Numbered from the stretch's first letter, positions 1 through 11,393 are shown. The stretch: DNA of 64,000 nt from Semisulcospira habei (GCA_036245525.1 BTPG01000003.1:135964873-136028872), one strand, 5' to 3'. Numbers and translations are program-made. Notes: generated by a model from the letters alone, not told the origin.

Positions 1-735
1 TGCAACGCTAACTTTATTCACTGCATATCCGTATTTGGCCAATTTTAGAGCGAATTGACACATACTAGACAAATCAGCGACAAGTCTCTCAATGGGCGTT
101 CAGCACATTCGTGCGCGGACCCACTGCGGCCGATTTCGGCCCGATGGCCTTTGCGTACTGGGACAGCGTGACGAGACGGGTACAGATTCAAGCAACACTC
201 GTGATAGAGTCTACGTTGAAGTTTAAAAATGCATGTATCACAGTATGAATAATCTGAGTTCAAATGTATTAATATAAAAACAGCTACACTCGGCAGCAGG
301 CTGCTGTCGCATGATAATCAACCTCGTTTAAGTATACCTCTCAGCCACCAAGGAACATGAATATCTCGACTGGTCCTACACATTGGCCTAGGGGTCATAC
401 AGGTCCATCTTTTCTTCTCACGCTGAGGAAATCGTCTGGATTTCAGCACGTGACTTTGGATGATCTCCGGATGGTCGGGCGCCGGGTTGTCTGACTTTCA
501 GTGCGTCTTCCCGATGGTGTCCTCGCTTCCTCGCATGCAAGGATGTCAGTGCGTATTTTACTTGTCACGGGAAGAAATCTCAAAAACTTACTTCTCTGAT
601 AGAGATGGGGCTCGTCCCTATTCAAGAAGTATAGATTCTCCTGAGTCGCTCTAGCTTTCACTTTGGCTTGTCTCAGGATCGTTTGGGGACGGGATGTCTG
701 ATTTCCAGCACGTCTTCTCGATGGTGTCCTAGTAT

Positions 736-938
736 GAAGGACTTTTACTGCCGAGAACAAAAATTAACACAAGCCAACTTCAAGAGACATAGATCATCAT
801 GAGCCCCCGCATATGAGGGGCTCATGAGGATCTATGCCCACTGCTGACCCCATGTTTCTTTTACGGTTGGGGCTATTTTGGTGTTAAACTGACAAAGATT
901 TCAGAAACACAGTCTGCATCTATTGGCAGTGAAGGAGG
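736..938 (+). repeat. H1 hairpin MITE, near full length
   Basis: Both outer ends (ACTTTTACTGCCGAG on the left, GGCAGTGAAGGAG on the right) and the central stem at about 781-840 are present. The TTAA borders have decayed. Confidence 0.75.
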
Positions 939-1019
939 TGGTGGTGGCATCACGTCTTTTGGTTGTCACAGGCATAAACCCCCGAGAACCTCTAAGTCAG
1001 CGGAGCACTCTCTGTACCA

Positions 1020-1043
1020 ACAAGAGGCATAGATTCTCATGAG
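1020..1043 (+). repeat. H1 half hairpin
   Basis: Only the left arm (CAAGAGGCATAGATTCTC) is present; the right arm is missing. Confidence 0.6.
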
Positions 1044-1843
1044 ACTCGGTGGCTACAGTTGTGCACAAGAATGTATTCCTCTTGAAGGACTGAGTAAGTG
1101 ACTCGCCACCTCGTGGGGCAGCTCCCACTCAATGACTCCGCGAGTAGCAAAAGGTCGAAGTCGTAAGTAGGGGGAAGAGTAGGAGGGGTCATCAGAAGGC
1201 CATACTGCACACCACCGAAGTGACGGCAGCAGTGTGGAGTTTCCTCCGGAGGGAGTCTGACATGTAGCTGCAGGGGCGGGTGTCTGTCTAGCGCAACTGG
1301 CGGGCCTGGGTGTGTACACTGGGGTTGATAATGCGAGCGGCGTGTGAGGATGACCTGTAAAAAGACTATGCACACTTCAAATAGCTGCAGAAGCAAAAAC
1401 AATAAGAACAAGATGTATTCCTGAGGATGAAAGGGGCCGCATAAATGACTTCCAGACTCTCAGCCAAACAATTCTAAGCCATAGATTTGTGTGTAGGTGG
1501 AAAAAATCAAACTATAATTATGTGAAAATAACTCGCACAGCTAATGTCGCGACTCCTACATTCTTGTGCATTTTTTTATTTTATTTTATTTTTTTGTGCA
1601 TTGTTCATCACAGTTGCTATCAATAGTATCGAATTAATTAATTTGCATTTCTGTACTCAATTTAGTCTGAATTTTCTTTTATCCAACTTGCTTCTCAGCG
1701 TCTGCTACAGATATCGACCAAGAAGGAGGAGGATTTCAATCACATTTTTTTGTCTGAGAGAAATTTTTCACAGCCCTCCAACGGATTATTAAGTCGTCAA
1801 CAAAGTGTTTTGTGGACCAGAGCCCCGTACCCCTCCAGATCCG

Positions 1844-1913
1844 TCTGCAAGGGGCATAGATTCTCATGAGCTCCTGCATCCGCAGGGTCTCTTGAGAATC
1901 TATACCTCCTGTC
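1844..1913 (+). repeat. H1 hairpin, TTCTC subtype
   Basis: The arms carry GATTCTCATGAG and a matching TTGAGAATC, the second H1 subtype. No TTAA ends are seen. Confidence 0.75.
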
Positions 1914-2560
1914 TGCGTGCAGTTGCCTTATTTTCCCTCCAAGAAGAAAGGATTCTCCAGGGCTGGCGTCCTAATCTGGGGCTGGGGCAGGGATGCTTTG
2001 AACACCTCTCTGTCTCTCTCTCTCCCTGTGTGGGGCTTGGAGCGTGAAATTGGTTTGATCCAGAGATTCTCCAGGAAAGGATTATAAAGCCAGGCAAAAA
2101 CTGAGACAGCTCCCTCACGCTACGTTGCGTGCTTTTGCCAGGAAATTAAAAGCAAAAATAGTTTATCGATGTAGGGTCGCGGGGGCACGTCGGAGGAACA
2201 TCGTCGGAGTGGAATACCTCTTGCACCTCCTCAGTTTGAGAGAGACAAAATGGTCAGTCTTTGCCAGCAAAAAGTGCAGATTTGTGTATGCTTTTGCGGG
2301 CTCCAGAAGCTCTTGAAGATCTACGTTTATTCCAGACTGAAGGAGCTTGTTGACGGACTGATCTTTCTCTGCGAAATGTGTCTGCGAGTGTCACAGATCC
2401 CTATGAGCTGAAGGAGCTAATGATGATTATGTTTCAGTTTATTGGGAAAGATAGGTTCCATTACAAATTGGTTTCTCCAACTGAGGACGTGTTTGCAGTT
2501 GACGCCTTCAGGAGAAACGAAACAAGAAACGAAGGCCAACGGAACAAGTCAAGACCTTTC

Positions 2561-2620
2561 GCAAGAGGCGTAGATTTTCATGAGCCGGGGCTCATGCAAA
2601 TCTATGCCTCTTGCAGATGG
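2561..2620 (+). repeat. H1 hairpin, short loop
   Basis: The left arm GCAAGAGGCGTAGATTTTC pairs with GCAAATCTATGCCTCTTGC. The GC-rich centre is shortened. Confidence 0.75.
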
Positions 2621-3702
2621 ATATAGCTCCATTTATACTCATTTTCCTTAGAGGCAACCGTCGGAAGTTGGAGGTGTTGTCTTTCAGAGGAACACGGAGT
2701 CGGTATTGGCTATGGTGACCTCGTGACTCTGCCAGGATCTGTTGCGTTTCCGCTTCTGACAGGTTTAGTAAGACCTCATCACCCTGTCTGTAGGTCTCCA
2801 CAGGCGGATGTTGAGGGGCGGCGGGGCGGTCAAAGGGAGCCTGCATTTTATGCCTTTTGAGCGAGCGCTGTGGCCGATCTCGTGCGTGTCTTGTCCCGCG
2901 CGGCTTGTCGCACACGCGGCTGATTGTCATGTGTACAAACTTGCCCAGTGTGCAAAAGGTCACATGCCGAAGTCGGTCTGATGGCCTGTTGCGCGCTGGA
3001 TGACCGATTTATGGTGTCCTGTGATATCTCAACTTTTGCTTTGACATTTTTGCCAACCCGCCTAAACATAAAATTACGTCAGACTAAATGAGTGACTCCA
3101 ATCACAAAATAAGAGTCGCCGCGTCACTGTAACCGGTATGTGTGGTGCGTCACTGTTATCCGCATACGGTATGGCCTCGAGTAAAGAAGCCAGCATTGAT
3201 GGGCGGTGTGAGTGGGAGAGATGGTTTACATTTCCGCAGCAGATGCCAAAGATTTTCAAGTTGCTTCGATCCTTGTTCCACCACCTCTCATTGGGAATTT
3301 ATTTGGATCCGCCCGCGTGATGTCGTTTAGCATGTCTGACTGGCGAACCTGACAGATTCCCACCACCTTGACGGCGTATAAATCTTTGGCGTCTGGGGCG
3401 TTAAGGTTTTCACTTTGTCGCTCAGTTAACTTCTGAAGTTTGCAACTTTTTCTTGTCAGAATTGAAAGTCATGGGTCAGGCGATTTTCCGAGTCAAGCAG
3501 CCTATATTCTGTTCAAAGACTTTCTGGGGGTTGTTTTGTGTTCTTTTTTAGCTGAGAGGTTGTTGTTAAAACAGTCTGACAATTAAAAAAGTGATGACAA
3601 TAAAATAAAAGGTAGTAACATAGACATTGTTCCCTGTTACTGTCATGCGCAATACGTGCGCTGGTTTTTATTTTGGACCTTTAGTTGTCAAGGCCCGGGG
3701 CT

Positions 3703-3811
3703 AGTTGCATGAGTGAGCTGAGTCCTGCGTCAGCCACTAAGCAAGGTGCTCCGCGATCCGCGGAGCACCTTGCTTAGTGGCTGGCGCAGGACTCAGCTCA
3801 CTCATGCAACT
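3703..3811 (+). repeat. H5 long palindrome
   Basis: This is a near-perfect inverted repeat of about 50 bp per arm. It starts AGTTGCATGAGTGAGCT, ends AGCTCACTCATGCAACT, and its centre is GCTCCGCGATCCGCGGAGC. It is non-coding and lies in the plexin intron. Related copies occur at 15.5, 18.0, 32.6 and 36.4 kb. Confidence 0.9.
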
Positions 3812-4430
3812 GACTCCTGGATCACAAACCTACTTGCGAAGGCGACATTTCAGCCACCTTTGCACAAACTGTCCGAGTCGGCACATAACTATCCAAAATG
3901 TGATCAAGGTAACATTTTGCCTTACAAATACAAAAGTACATGTAATTATTTATTGACGCGCATTCAGTGACGGACTAATACGAATGATATTACGAAATTA
4001 GATTACCAGTTTACCAATTCGAGCCTTTCAAAACGGCACGATGAAAGAATCGAACTTGGTCAACTCATTAAGTTGAATTGCGGATGGCCGTTTTCAACAC
4101 TTCCAGAGTGGAACTGCATCGATTGACACTGACAAGTTTGAAAATAGCAACAAAGGCCCCAGACATAATTTACTTCAAAGCTGAACAGAAAGGAAGATAC
4201 ATGCAGTATACAAAGGAAAGCCATGCAGAATTTATTTTGGAATCTGCTTGCGAAACAGTGTGTTGACACTGACGGCTTAGAATGCGCGTGATTGACAGCC
4301 CTGGCTAGCTTCCATTACCGCGCGCATAACGGAACATTGATCAGGAATCTAAAGTTGAATTTTTTAAAAGAAAGAATCGGAAAAAGTGTCGAAATTTCGT
4401 CGATAGCTCTTGCCACAGCGTCTGAGTTTG

Positions 4431-4498
4431 TGTGCTGGTCTTTGATTTTTTACCTTACGGCTTTTGGGCCGTAAGGTCCAAAAGTACAGACCAGCACA
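4431..4498 (+). repeat. H3 hairpin
   Basis: TGTGCTGGTCTTTGATTTTT pairs with a right arm ending GTACAGACCAGCACA. The centre is ACGGCTTTTGGGCCGT. One of about a dozen H3 copies. Confidence 0.85.
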
Positions 4499-4506
4499 CA
4501 TGAAAC

Positions 4507-4510
<4 letters not shown>

Positions 4511-4597
<87 letters not shown>

Positions 4598-4643
4598 AGA
4601 GCGAGAGAGAGAGAGAGAGTGTGTGTATGTGTGTGTGTGTGTG
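4511..4643 (+). repeat. (CT)n then (GA)n/(GT)n compound microsatellite
   Basis: Pure CT runs for about 83 bp, followed by a short GA block and GT repeats. The ORFs read across it are low-complexity artefacts. Confidence 0.97.
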
Positions 4644-4756
4644 ACCATGTCTAGTTCTAGTGTTATATTTAAGTTAATTAAAATGTTAACGAAGACAGAC
4701 ATGAAAAGAGGCCTGCGTGCCTATTGTCTCCATCCTTAAAAAAAGAAAGTTTTAGT

Positions 4757-4862
<106 letters not shown>

Positions 4863-5086
4863 CAATAATGTGATAAGAGAAGTAATTTTCAGGGTTTTGC
4901 GCCCGTCAGTTTTCTACAAATTGATGCCGCTCTGAACATAATGGTCTTGTCACTTTAGCTACGACGTGAAGTTTCATTCTTTGCACGCGTATGGTTCTGA
5001 CGATTTTTCATCTCCAATTTGATCAGTGTCACTTTTTCCTCCTTGAATCCTCTCGTCCGGCCACCCCCCCCCCCCCCCTCCAAGAT

Positions 5087-5151
5087 CTGCAAGATCCATA
5101 GTCTCATAAGCTCCAGCAGCCGCAGGGGTTCGTGAGAATATTTGCCTCTTG
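5087..5151 (+). repeat. H1 hairpin, degraded
   Basis: TCTGCAAGATCCATAGTCTC and TTTGCCTCTTG arms are recognisable but diverged. Confidence 0.6.
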
Positions 5152-5237
5152 GTGGCGAAGGTCGCGTTTGTGCGGTCCTACCTCTAAAGTGACGAACATT
5201 TTGCACGCTCGGCAGTATTCTTTTGATCGAGATCTTT

Positions 5238-5329
5238 TTAACCGTTTGTCTGTCCGTAGCACTTTTTGTCGAGATGATTCCTGTCGGAATCATCTCGGCA
5301 ACAAGTGCTACGGACAGCCAGACGGTTCG
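5238..5329 (+). mobile_element. H2 92-bp palindromic TTAA MITE
   Basis: The left border is TTAACCG; the right is CGGTTCG, so the right TTAA has mutated to TTCG. The two arms of about 42 bp are almost perfect inverses around CCTGTCGG. The length equals that of the H2 copies at 7533, 12534 and 25067. Confidence 0.85.
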
Positions 5330-5913
5330 TTCACATCCCTAAAATAACACGTTTGATGGTCACTCGAGCTCTATATTTCTTCTAGTCGTATAATCCAAGT
5401 AACCAATATTTCACACGCTTTGCTGTCAACGTTTGGTACGCAAGTGTGTATAAATTTATATCTCGGCTCTGAGAACGTGAGAAAAGCCATTAAACCTGAG
5501 AGCGTCTACTCGAGGACTTAATTACTACTTCCCTGTCTCTTTGCTCACCCGTCCGTTCTAATCATTTTCTCTCCCCAATCCATTATTGCTTCTAAGATGA
5601 AACGAAGAGGAAAAAATAGTCGGCATTGTGCAATGGCTTTGACGCCAGCCGATTCATCGATAGGGGTTTGTCTTGTGAAGTCGCGCTTACGTCGGCTGCT
5701 GTCGGCCCGATGGGTTTTAGCTTACTGGGTACGAAATAATTTACTACGGCTGAAGATTATTCCATTTGGTCCCTTTTGATTTTGTCCCTTTTGAAATTGT
5801 CTTGTGTTCTCTGTGCATGGTGGGACTATCATTACAGTACAGTATTTTGTTTTACCCTGACGTCGTCACTCAGTCTGAGCGTAAATAGATGTAAATAGCG
5901 CGAGTTTCAGTCA

Positions 5914-5980
5914 ACAAGAGGCATAGATTCTCATGAGCCCCTGCACTGCAGGAGCTTATGATAATCTGTGCCTCTTGCAG
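5914..5980 (+). repeat. H1 hairpin, TTCTC subtype
   Basis: CAAGAGGCATAGATTCTC pairs with the arm ending GTGCCTCTTG, followed by CAGATGG as in the CCATCTGCAAGAG...CTCTTGCAGATGG subtype. Confidence 0.8.
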
Positions 5981-6599
5981 ATGGGAAGGCATGGATGAAA
6001 GTGGATCTGTTACATCCCCCAGAGAAATAGCATCTACTAACGTCTGCGGAGTCCTTCTTTGTATTTCTCCCCCACCCGGGTCTGCCCTGGGGGACTTGGG
6101 TGGGGTAACTACTTTTTAGTTCCCAGGGTCACCCTGGTCAGCCCCACAGGGTGGGTTTTCCTCTCTATTCTGGGGCATGTGTTTCTGTCTACCCTTAGTC
6201 CATTCACCTGTATTTGCCTTTTTAAAACTCTCCCTACTGTCTGCACTGCCTGTAGCTCTTGATATTGGATGTGTGTTGCTATATGGTCTTAGCTTTATTT
6301 AGGCCCCATGTGTTAGGTTTATTTAACGTATTTGACCGGCTGGCGACATACATTCAATGTTCTGTTTAGTGTTTTTTTTTCACAAGCAGTGCAGGCACGT
6401 CCTGAGAAAGCCTTGTTTCTGTCAGGACGTTAAGTAATGTACAATCAATCTTTGTATTTCTGGCCTTGCCACCAGAGTATTCAGATTCAGCCCTCTCTTT
6501 TGCCATTTGCATTGTTTGAAGGCACAGTTGTCTGTACATGCACTCCCAACTCCAATCTAATATACGTTGTTTTAAATCAGCGGTTTGTCAGAATTGCTC

Positions 6600-6703
6600 G
6601 TGTTTAGACGAAAACGGTGGATTAAAAGCCCGAACAAACATGCTTTTCGCATGTTTGTCCTGGCTTTTAATCCACCGTTTTCGTCAAAACACGTGCAGTT
6701 TTG
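6600..6703 (+). repeat. H6 long hairpin
   Basis: About 46 bp of near-perfect stem surrounds a TTTTC loop. The arms start GTGTTTAGACGAAAACGGTG and end CGTTTTCGTCAAAACAC. A degraded single arm (GTGGTTTAAAAGCC) occurs near 13175. Confidence 0.85.
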
Positions 6704-6917
6704 ATCTTCTTCTCATTTCCGAACGTTTAATGGATACGTTATGCTGTTGTGTCATCTCTGTGTGTTATGTTTGCGTATGGCCTTGCATGTCTATATTAAG
6801 GTATATGCTGACCCGAGAATTAATAGTGATATGCATTCTCCTTTCCTCTTTATTAAATTTTTAAAGCCGGGGCCAGTAGGCATGAAGGTATCACATTCAC
6901 TTTAAACTTGAATGAAA

Positions 6918-7203
6918 ACTTTGATTGGGATACACCTGGTTCCATTTGTCGGTGTTTATGGATTTTTATTTTAATGTCTGGACAGTTTTGATTGGCTTGT
7001 CTATAAATCTGTCTATTGATTGACATAACTTGTATTAAAGAATTTGTGATTGGCTGTGCGTGGTGTAATTTGATTGGCTTGGTTTGTATGGCGTATTTTT
7101 ATTGGCTTGTTTGATGCAGTGTATTTTGATAGGCCTGCTATGTGTGTGTTGTAGTTCGATTGGCTTGTTTATTTATGTGGTGTATTTTGATTGGCTGTTT
7201 CAG
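6918..7203 (+). repeat. Degenerate minisatellite of TTGATTGGCTTG up to the splice acceptor
   Basis: TTGATTGG or a one-base variant recurs about nine times at 22-70 bp spacing (for example 6988, 7070, 7157, 7187), embedded in GTGTATTTTGATTGGCTTGT-like units. The last unit supplies the polypyrimidine and acceptor region of the exon at 7204. The motif is an inverted CCAAT box, but no promoter is implied by the sequence alone. Confidence 0.7.
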
Positions 7204-7294
7204 ATTCTATCGTGATGCGGCTGTCCGTAGTGATGAACCAACAGGAGTTTGTGTCTACCAATTTCACCTTCTTTGACTGCAACGTGCATTCCTC
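7204..7294 (+). CDS. Plexin exon: end of IPT 1 and start of PSI 2
   Basis: The frame begins at 7206 (two bases complete an upstream codon) and reads [15 protein letters not shown], then [13 protein letters not shown], with TC left over for the next exon. The aromatic-rich FTFFDC with its cysteine is the typical entry to a plexin PSI domain; N-F-T is a possible N-glycosylation site. The acceptor is TTTCAG and the donor is TC|GTGAGT. The next exon starts with G to give serine, then CTSC, which is the second cysteine pair of the same PSI domain; this continuity over 37 kb supports both exons. The exon is 91 bp, too short for ORF calling. Confidence 0.88.
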
Positions 7295-7329
7295 GTGAGT
7301 ACATTGTTTATTTGTTTTGGTGGGGAGTG

Positions 7330-7420
7330 TTGGTTGGTTGGTTGGTTGGTTGGTTGGTTGGTTGGTTGGTTGGTTGGTTGGTTGGTTGGTTGGTTGGTTG
7401 GTTGGTTGGTTGGTTGGTTT
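7330..7420 (+). repeat. (TTGG)n microsatellite
   Basis: About 90 bp of TTGG repeats begin 35 bp after the exon donor. The ORFs on both strands are tetranucleotide translations (VGWL and PTNQ repeats). Confidence 0.97.
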
Positions 7421-7532
7421 ATTGGTATGTTGGTTGGTTGTTTGGTTCGCATTTGGTGAGTTGGTCGTTTGCTTGTAGTCTCTGCATGTTCTTAGCTGCA
7501 AAGTGTACCGTCAGACCTGCCTATTCGTCGAC

Positions 7533-7624
7533 TTAACCCTTCGGCTGTCGGTAGCGTTTTTTGTCGAGGTGATTCCTGCAGGAATCATCTCGACAAAAAA
7601 CGCAACCGACAACCAAACGGTTAA
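7533..7624 (+). mobile_element. H2 92-bp palindromic TTAA MITE, intact ends
   Basis: TTAA is present at both borders (7533-7536 and 7621-7624). Between them two inverted arms (CCCTTCGGCTGTCGGTAGCG on the left) meet at ATTCCTGCAGGAAT with essentially no interior. TTAA target duplication with CCC-starting ends is the known signature of piggyBac-type transposition. Confidence 0.92.
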
Positions 7625-8169
7625 TACGGCAGCCAACCGACACATGTCTATTTTTGACTTCCTCTTTACCTCTTTTTTTGTCTAAGCTTTTCTCACTTTT
7701 TTGTCCAAAAGTCTTTCTGCTGTCATATTCCTATTTTCTTATTCGTCGGTATGTTAGGTGTCAGTTTGCATGGCTAGCAGGCTAATATAATCCTATTAAA
7801 AAGTATGACTGTCCGTAATGTGTGTGCGTGCAACAGCGCTCGTGCAGTCTGTGGTTTTGGCATCCTGTCTCGGAAGACAATGGAGTATATGCAGTTGCTG
7901 GGTCAGTCACTGGAGTGACCTCTTCAGGGCGCAAGCCTGGGCGAAGTGTATGGAGATCCTAGGATGCCCAGTCGTCAAGATCCCCCTCTCGGCCTCGCTG
8001 ATGTAGTCCAAAGAAATGCAAAGCAGTACGTTTGGCACCAGTTTGGCTGCAAGAGCTGCTAACTAACTAGCAAGCTGTGGTATTGCCTTCTGATAAGCCT
8101 GCCTAGGAATACTGCTGCTATCCCGTAAAAGAGGGACATACCTGTCTTCAGGACGAAAGGGACAATCTG

Positions 8170-8285
8170 TTAACCCTTTCACTGCCGAGAAGTATTGAAC
8201 ACCACCCAACCGGAAGAGGTATAGATCCGCATCAGTTGCGGGGGCTCATGAGGATCTAGATATGCCTCTTGCTGAAATCACTTTG

Positions 8286-8317
<32 letters not shown>

Positions 8318-8409
8318 GACGACTTGGGGGGGGGGGGGGGGGTCTCACGTTGAGAGCTGTAAAATTTCAATATAAAATAATCTGCGTCCGGTACTGGTGA
8401 AGGGGTTAA
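8170..8409 (+). mobile_element. H1 hairpin MITE, full length with TTAA ends
   Basis: The left border is TTAACCCTTTCACTGCCGAG and the right is GGTGAAGGGGTTAA, with the central AAGAGGTATAGATCC hairpin at about 8211-8275. The right half carries expanded poly-T (8290-8317) and poly-G (8326-8342) runs, which lengthen this copy to 240 bp. Confidence 0.9.
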
Positions 8410-8639
8410 AAATGCGCCCCGTAAACAATAGGTCCTCGGGCACATGCGGATGTCAGCCCGATTACCTTTTGCGCATATGGCTTACCTGGTGTTTGAGACT
8501 TACAATATAATTACAATATAGGGATATTCAGCATAGGTAACGTCGCTGATGTGTTTCCCGATGACCTTCGTTGTCGTGGTGAAGCGACAACCATTGTGCG
8601 ATTCGATTGTGCTGCTTAAGACCTGTCTGGGCGAGTAAA

Positions 8640-8945
8640 GCTTGGGCCTCGTGTGTAACAAGAAACAGGCTTACTAACACAAACGTAGCCCATGCAGACC
8701 CGTAACTCCACAAGTGCAACAGGAGATTGGTCGACCATGACAGTTCAAGGGTAGTGCCAATATAGCTTAGTGTGTAGCATGAAACAGGCTTAGTGACATC
8801 AAATGTAACTCGATAAAAGCCTTACACACTACAGCAGGAGATTGGTCGCCCATGACAGTTCAAGAGTGGTATCAGAATAGCTTGGCGCCTGTAGGCGCCA
8901 ATCTATTCTGGTACCACTTTTGAACTGTCATGGTCAATCTGCCTC
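8640..8945 (+). repeat. H4 hairpin with tandemly duplicated left end
   Basis: A segment of about 125 bp ending in GGAGATTGGTCGACCATGAC occurs twice (about 8640-8765 and 8766-8890); only the second is followed by the complementary right arm (CTGTCATGGTCAATCTGCC, ending about 8945). Confidence 0.75.
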
Positions 8946-9121
8946 GAGCAATGTAACGCAGTCTTCAAAATACAACGCCCCCATTATTTGAGGAGTTCAA
9001 GCTTACGGAACTAAACAAACAGACTCAATCTCAGTTTTAATGTATCGACTAGGCCTAAAGCAGAGAAATGCCTGAAAGCGTTTCCCTTCGGCCAGCATCC
9101 GTCAACCGTCGATCCGTTGCC

Positions 9122-9187
9122 CAACAGGAACAGATCCTCATTACTTGTTCAGTCTGCAGGGGCTGCTGAGGGTTTATGTCTCTTGCT
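9122..9187 (+). repeat. H1 hairpin, degraded
   Basis: AACAGATCCTCATTA and GGTTTATGTCTCTTGC arms are present with a diverged centre. Confidence 0.55.
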
Positions 9188-9540
9188 GACTAGGAACAGC
9201 CCTCCATATATTCGTCTTTTTTCCTGACTGAAGAGGTCACCAAGTTTTAGTCGACAACGTTTGCTGAACATGCCGGCCCGGATACAAAGGATAACGGGAG
9301 TTTGACCATGCGTACTTAGGGACCCCTCGCTTTTGTGAAGCTCTTGACACTGTAATTCTTTTTGTGAGTCTTATTGTATTCGCTGACCCCATGTACGGTC
9401 CATTATCTAAGTACAAGGGCACCTTCAAGACCTTTCCATTTGTCGACGTCTGACCTGAACGAGGCACACTCGGTATATAACCAGGCAAGCTGACGGACTC
9501 GCAAACGCATGCTTAGCTTTATAGCTTACTGTTTGGCCAG

Positions 9541-9925
9541 TGTTGACCCTTTAGCTGTCGGTAGCAATGCCTGTGAGAATAGCAGAGAACAGAGAGGAAT
9601 GGAGGGAGCTGGTTGCCAAGTCATCAGTGGTGCCCCAACGGTCGGCAAGACTACGGGATATAGATAGATAGATAGATAGCGATGTTTGTAGAGGTGATTC
9701 TGCGGGAGTCCGAAAAACCTTTAGGGTCCAACAGAATTTACGGCTCATGATTTTTTTCTTTTGCTTCTTTTTCCTTTTTTGTGGAAGGGGGGGGGGGGGG
9801 GCCACAATCTCCGTGGGGTCTTTAACCCTTTGACTGTCGGTAGCACATTCTTCAAGGGGATTTTTGCATGTTGAAAATTCTTTAGCTTTCGGTAGCGCCT
9901 TTTGTCGAGGTGATTCTAACGTTAT
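9541..9925 (+). repeat. H2 fragments
   Basis: Several partial H2 arms (CCCTTTAGCTGTCGGTAGC at about 9544, TTAACCCTTTGACTGTCGG at about 9822, TTTAGCTTTCGGTAGCG at about 9881) are interspersed with a short GATA run (about 9661-9680) and a G run (about 9786-9800). No complete palindrome remains. Confidence 0.6.
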
Positions 9926-10301
9926 CGACGTCTAAATTGTACCGATTTTAAAGCACGTATGACCTCCTCCTCCCCCCCCACCCACCACCCACCACCCCAG
10001 GGATGCAAAAGAGGACAGGAGAGCCCGGGACAGGGGAGTCAGGTGACAAATGCAAAACTGTAGCCAAGGTTAGTGATTTATACCAGCAGGACTCTCTCGG
10101 GTCGCTGCTAACGTTCAGCTCCGTAACGCCAGCTTTAGTATGGGAATGTCGACTTGTCCAGCTCAGTTTGTCGAAGAACATTTCATAGCGTAGGTCCGTG
10201 TCGTTGAACATAGCTTTCTTTACTTTTATCGCTGATTATGGCTGTAGGAAGGGATCGGTGATGCTATTAGACTGTAGAACACGTTTTAGACAGTCTGAGA
10301 A

Positions 10302-10360
10302 ATGCTGGTCTGTGATTTTGGACCTTGCGGGCGTAAGGTCCAAAATCACAGACCAGCACA
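10302..10360 (+). repeat. H3 hairpin
   Basis: ATGCTGGTCTGTGATTTTGG pairs perfectly with CCAAAATCACAGACCAGCA. A left half copy follows at 10490-10514. Confidence 0.88.
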
Positions 10361-10838
10361 CACTGGCGAGCTCGAGCCCATCAGGCTCAAACGGGGTACC
10401 GACTTTGATTCAGATGAATGGATCGTATTTTGTAAATCATTATAAAACTTTAGGTCAGTGTAAGCGGGCGCAGGGAGATGGTCGTGTTGGTGAGTGATTT
10501 TGGACCTTACGGCTGTGGCTGCAAGATTTAATATTTAAAACGGCGTACGCTATATTGGGGTGTTTGTTTTTATTGTGTGTTGTTGTTGTTTTTTTTTTCT
10601 GAATGAGCACCTGTATGTCTTCCGCAAAGAAACAACAGAAGCGAGAAGTCCGCAGAACCACGTGGAAGCCCTAGAAAGGTCTTTTCTTTACAGCGGGGGG
10701 AAGATGGGTGGGTGTTTGGGAAAGAAAGAAATTATAGGATGCTAGGCTAGTTGACTGTATGTAACTTCTAAAGTAAAATTATTTCTAGTAGTTTCTTTGA
10801 TGTTTTGTGCCCTATCAACAGGAGATCAGCTTGCAAGT

Positions 10839-10987
10839 TTAACCCCTTGACTGCTACTGACGATACCGCTAGGCGGAAAAGACGCGTAGTTACGTAGTTA
10901 GATAGTGACGTAGTTACGTAGTTAGACAGTGACGTAGTTACTCGTCTTTCCCGCCCATCGTTTTCGTCAGTAATAGTCAAGGGATAA
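10839..10987 (+). mobile_element. TTAA MITE with internal GTAGTTA repeats (H2-related)
   Basis: The left end TTAACCCCTTGACTGCTACT pairs with the right end AGTAATAGTCAAGGGATAA (right TTAA mutated). The inner arms GGCGGAAAAGACG and CGTCTTTCCCGCC pair as well. The centre holds ACGTAGTTA units repeated five times (about 10887-10942). Confidence 0.75.
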
Positions 10988-11393
10988 TAAGAGTTTTTGT
11001 ATCTAGAAAACGTTCGTCATAGTGCTGGGAGTCATTGACTTCAACAAATACTAGTGATATAAAAACAAAAACATTTGTTCCAAGTTGCAACTTTCGGTTA
11101 ATACAATGCAGTTTTTTTGTGCAGATCTTTCACCTCGAACGCAAACTTTGGGAGATGATATCTATAATTTGAATATGTAATTTGATGACTATAATATGAA
11201 TATGTAAATTAATTGTGATAGTGCAGTAGTAGTAGTAATACCTAAAGGCGGACACAGATTTATGAAAGATTTATTTCGTTGCTTTCCACAGCTGGAGAAA
11301 AATGAATTCTGAATAGGCCATTACCATGAAGGCAACATCAATCAAGAGAGTATGAAAAATTTATCACCTTGTCTCCGTGTCAAATTCCTTTCA

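Noticed and set aside
1037..1411. Minus-strand ORFs of 124 and 106 residues
   Set aside because: Two frames open over the same segment, no recognisable domain, and no splice-compatible context.
2592..2963. Minus-strand 123-residue ORF with YRQGDEVLLNLSEAE
   Set aside because: It loosely recalls a retroelement integrase tail, but there are no flanking pol domains and part overlaps an H1 hairpin. Composition and length fit chance.
4364..4739. ORFs over CT, GT, AAT, TTGG and T/G tracts
   Set aside because: They are translations of simple repeats (also at 7249, 11783, 26088-26688, 29466-30045, 36843, 43453).
6059..6262. ORF with MYFSPTRVCPGGLGWGNYF as a missing upstream plexin exon
   Set aside because: No match to plexin IPT 1 or PSI 1 patterns and no fitting donor in the required phase.
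8170..8409. Helitron interpretation of H1 hairpins
   Set aside because: Helitrons have a 3' hairpin with CTRR end and insert at AT without duplication; H1 hairpins are central and full copies have TTAA duplications and inverted ends.
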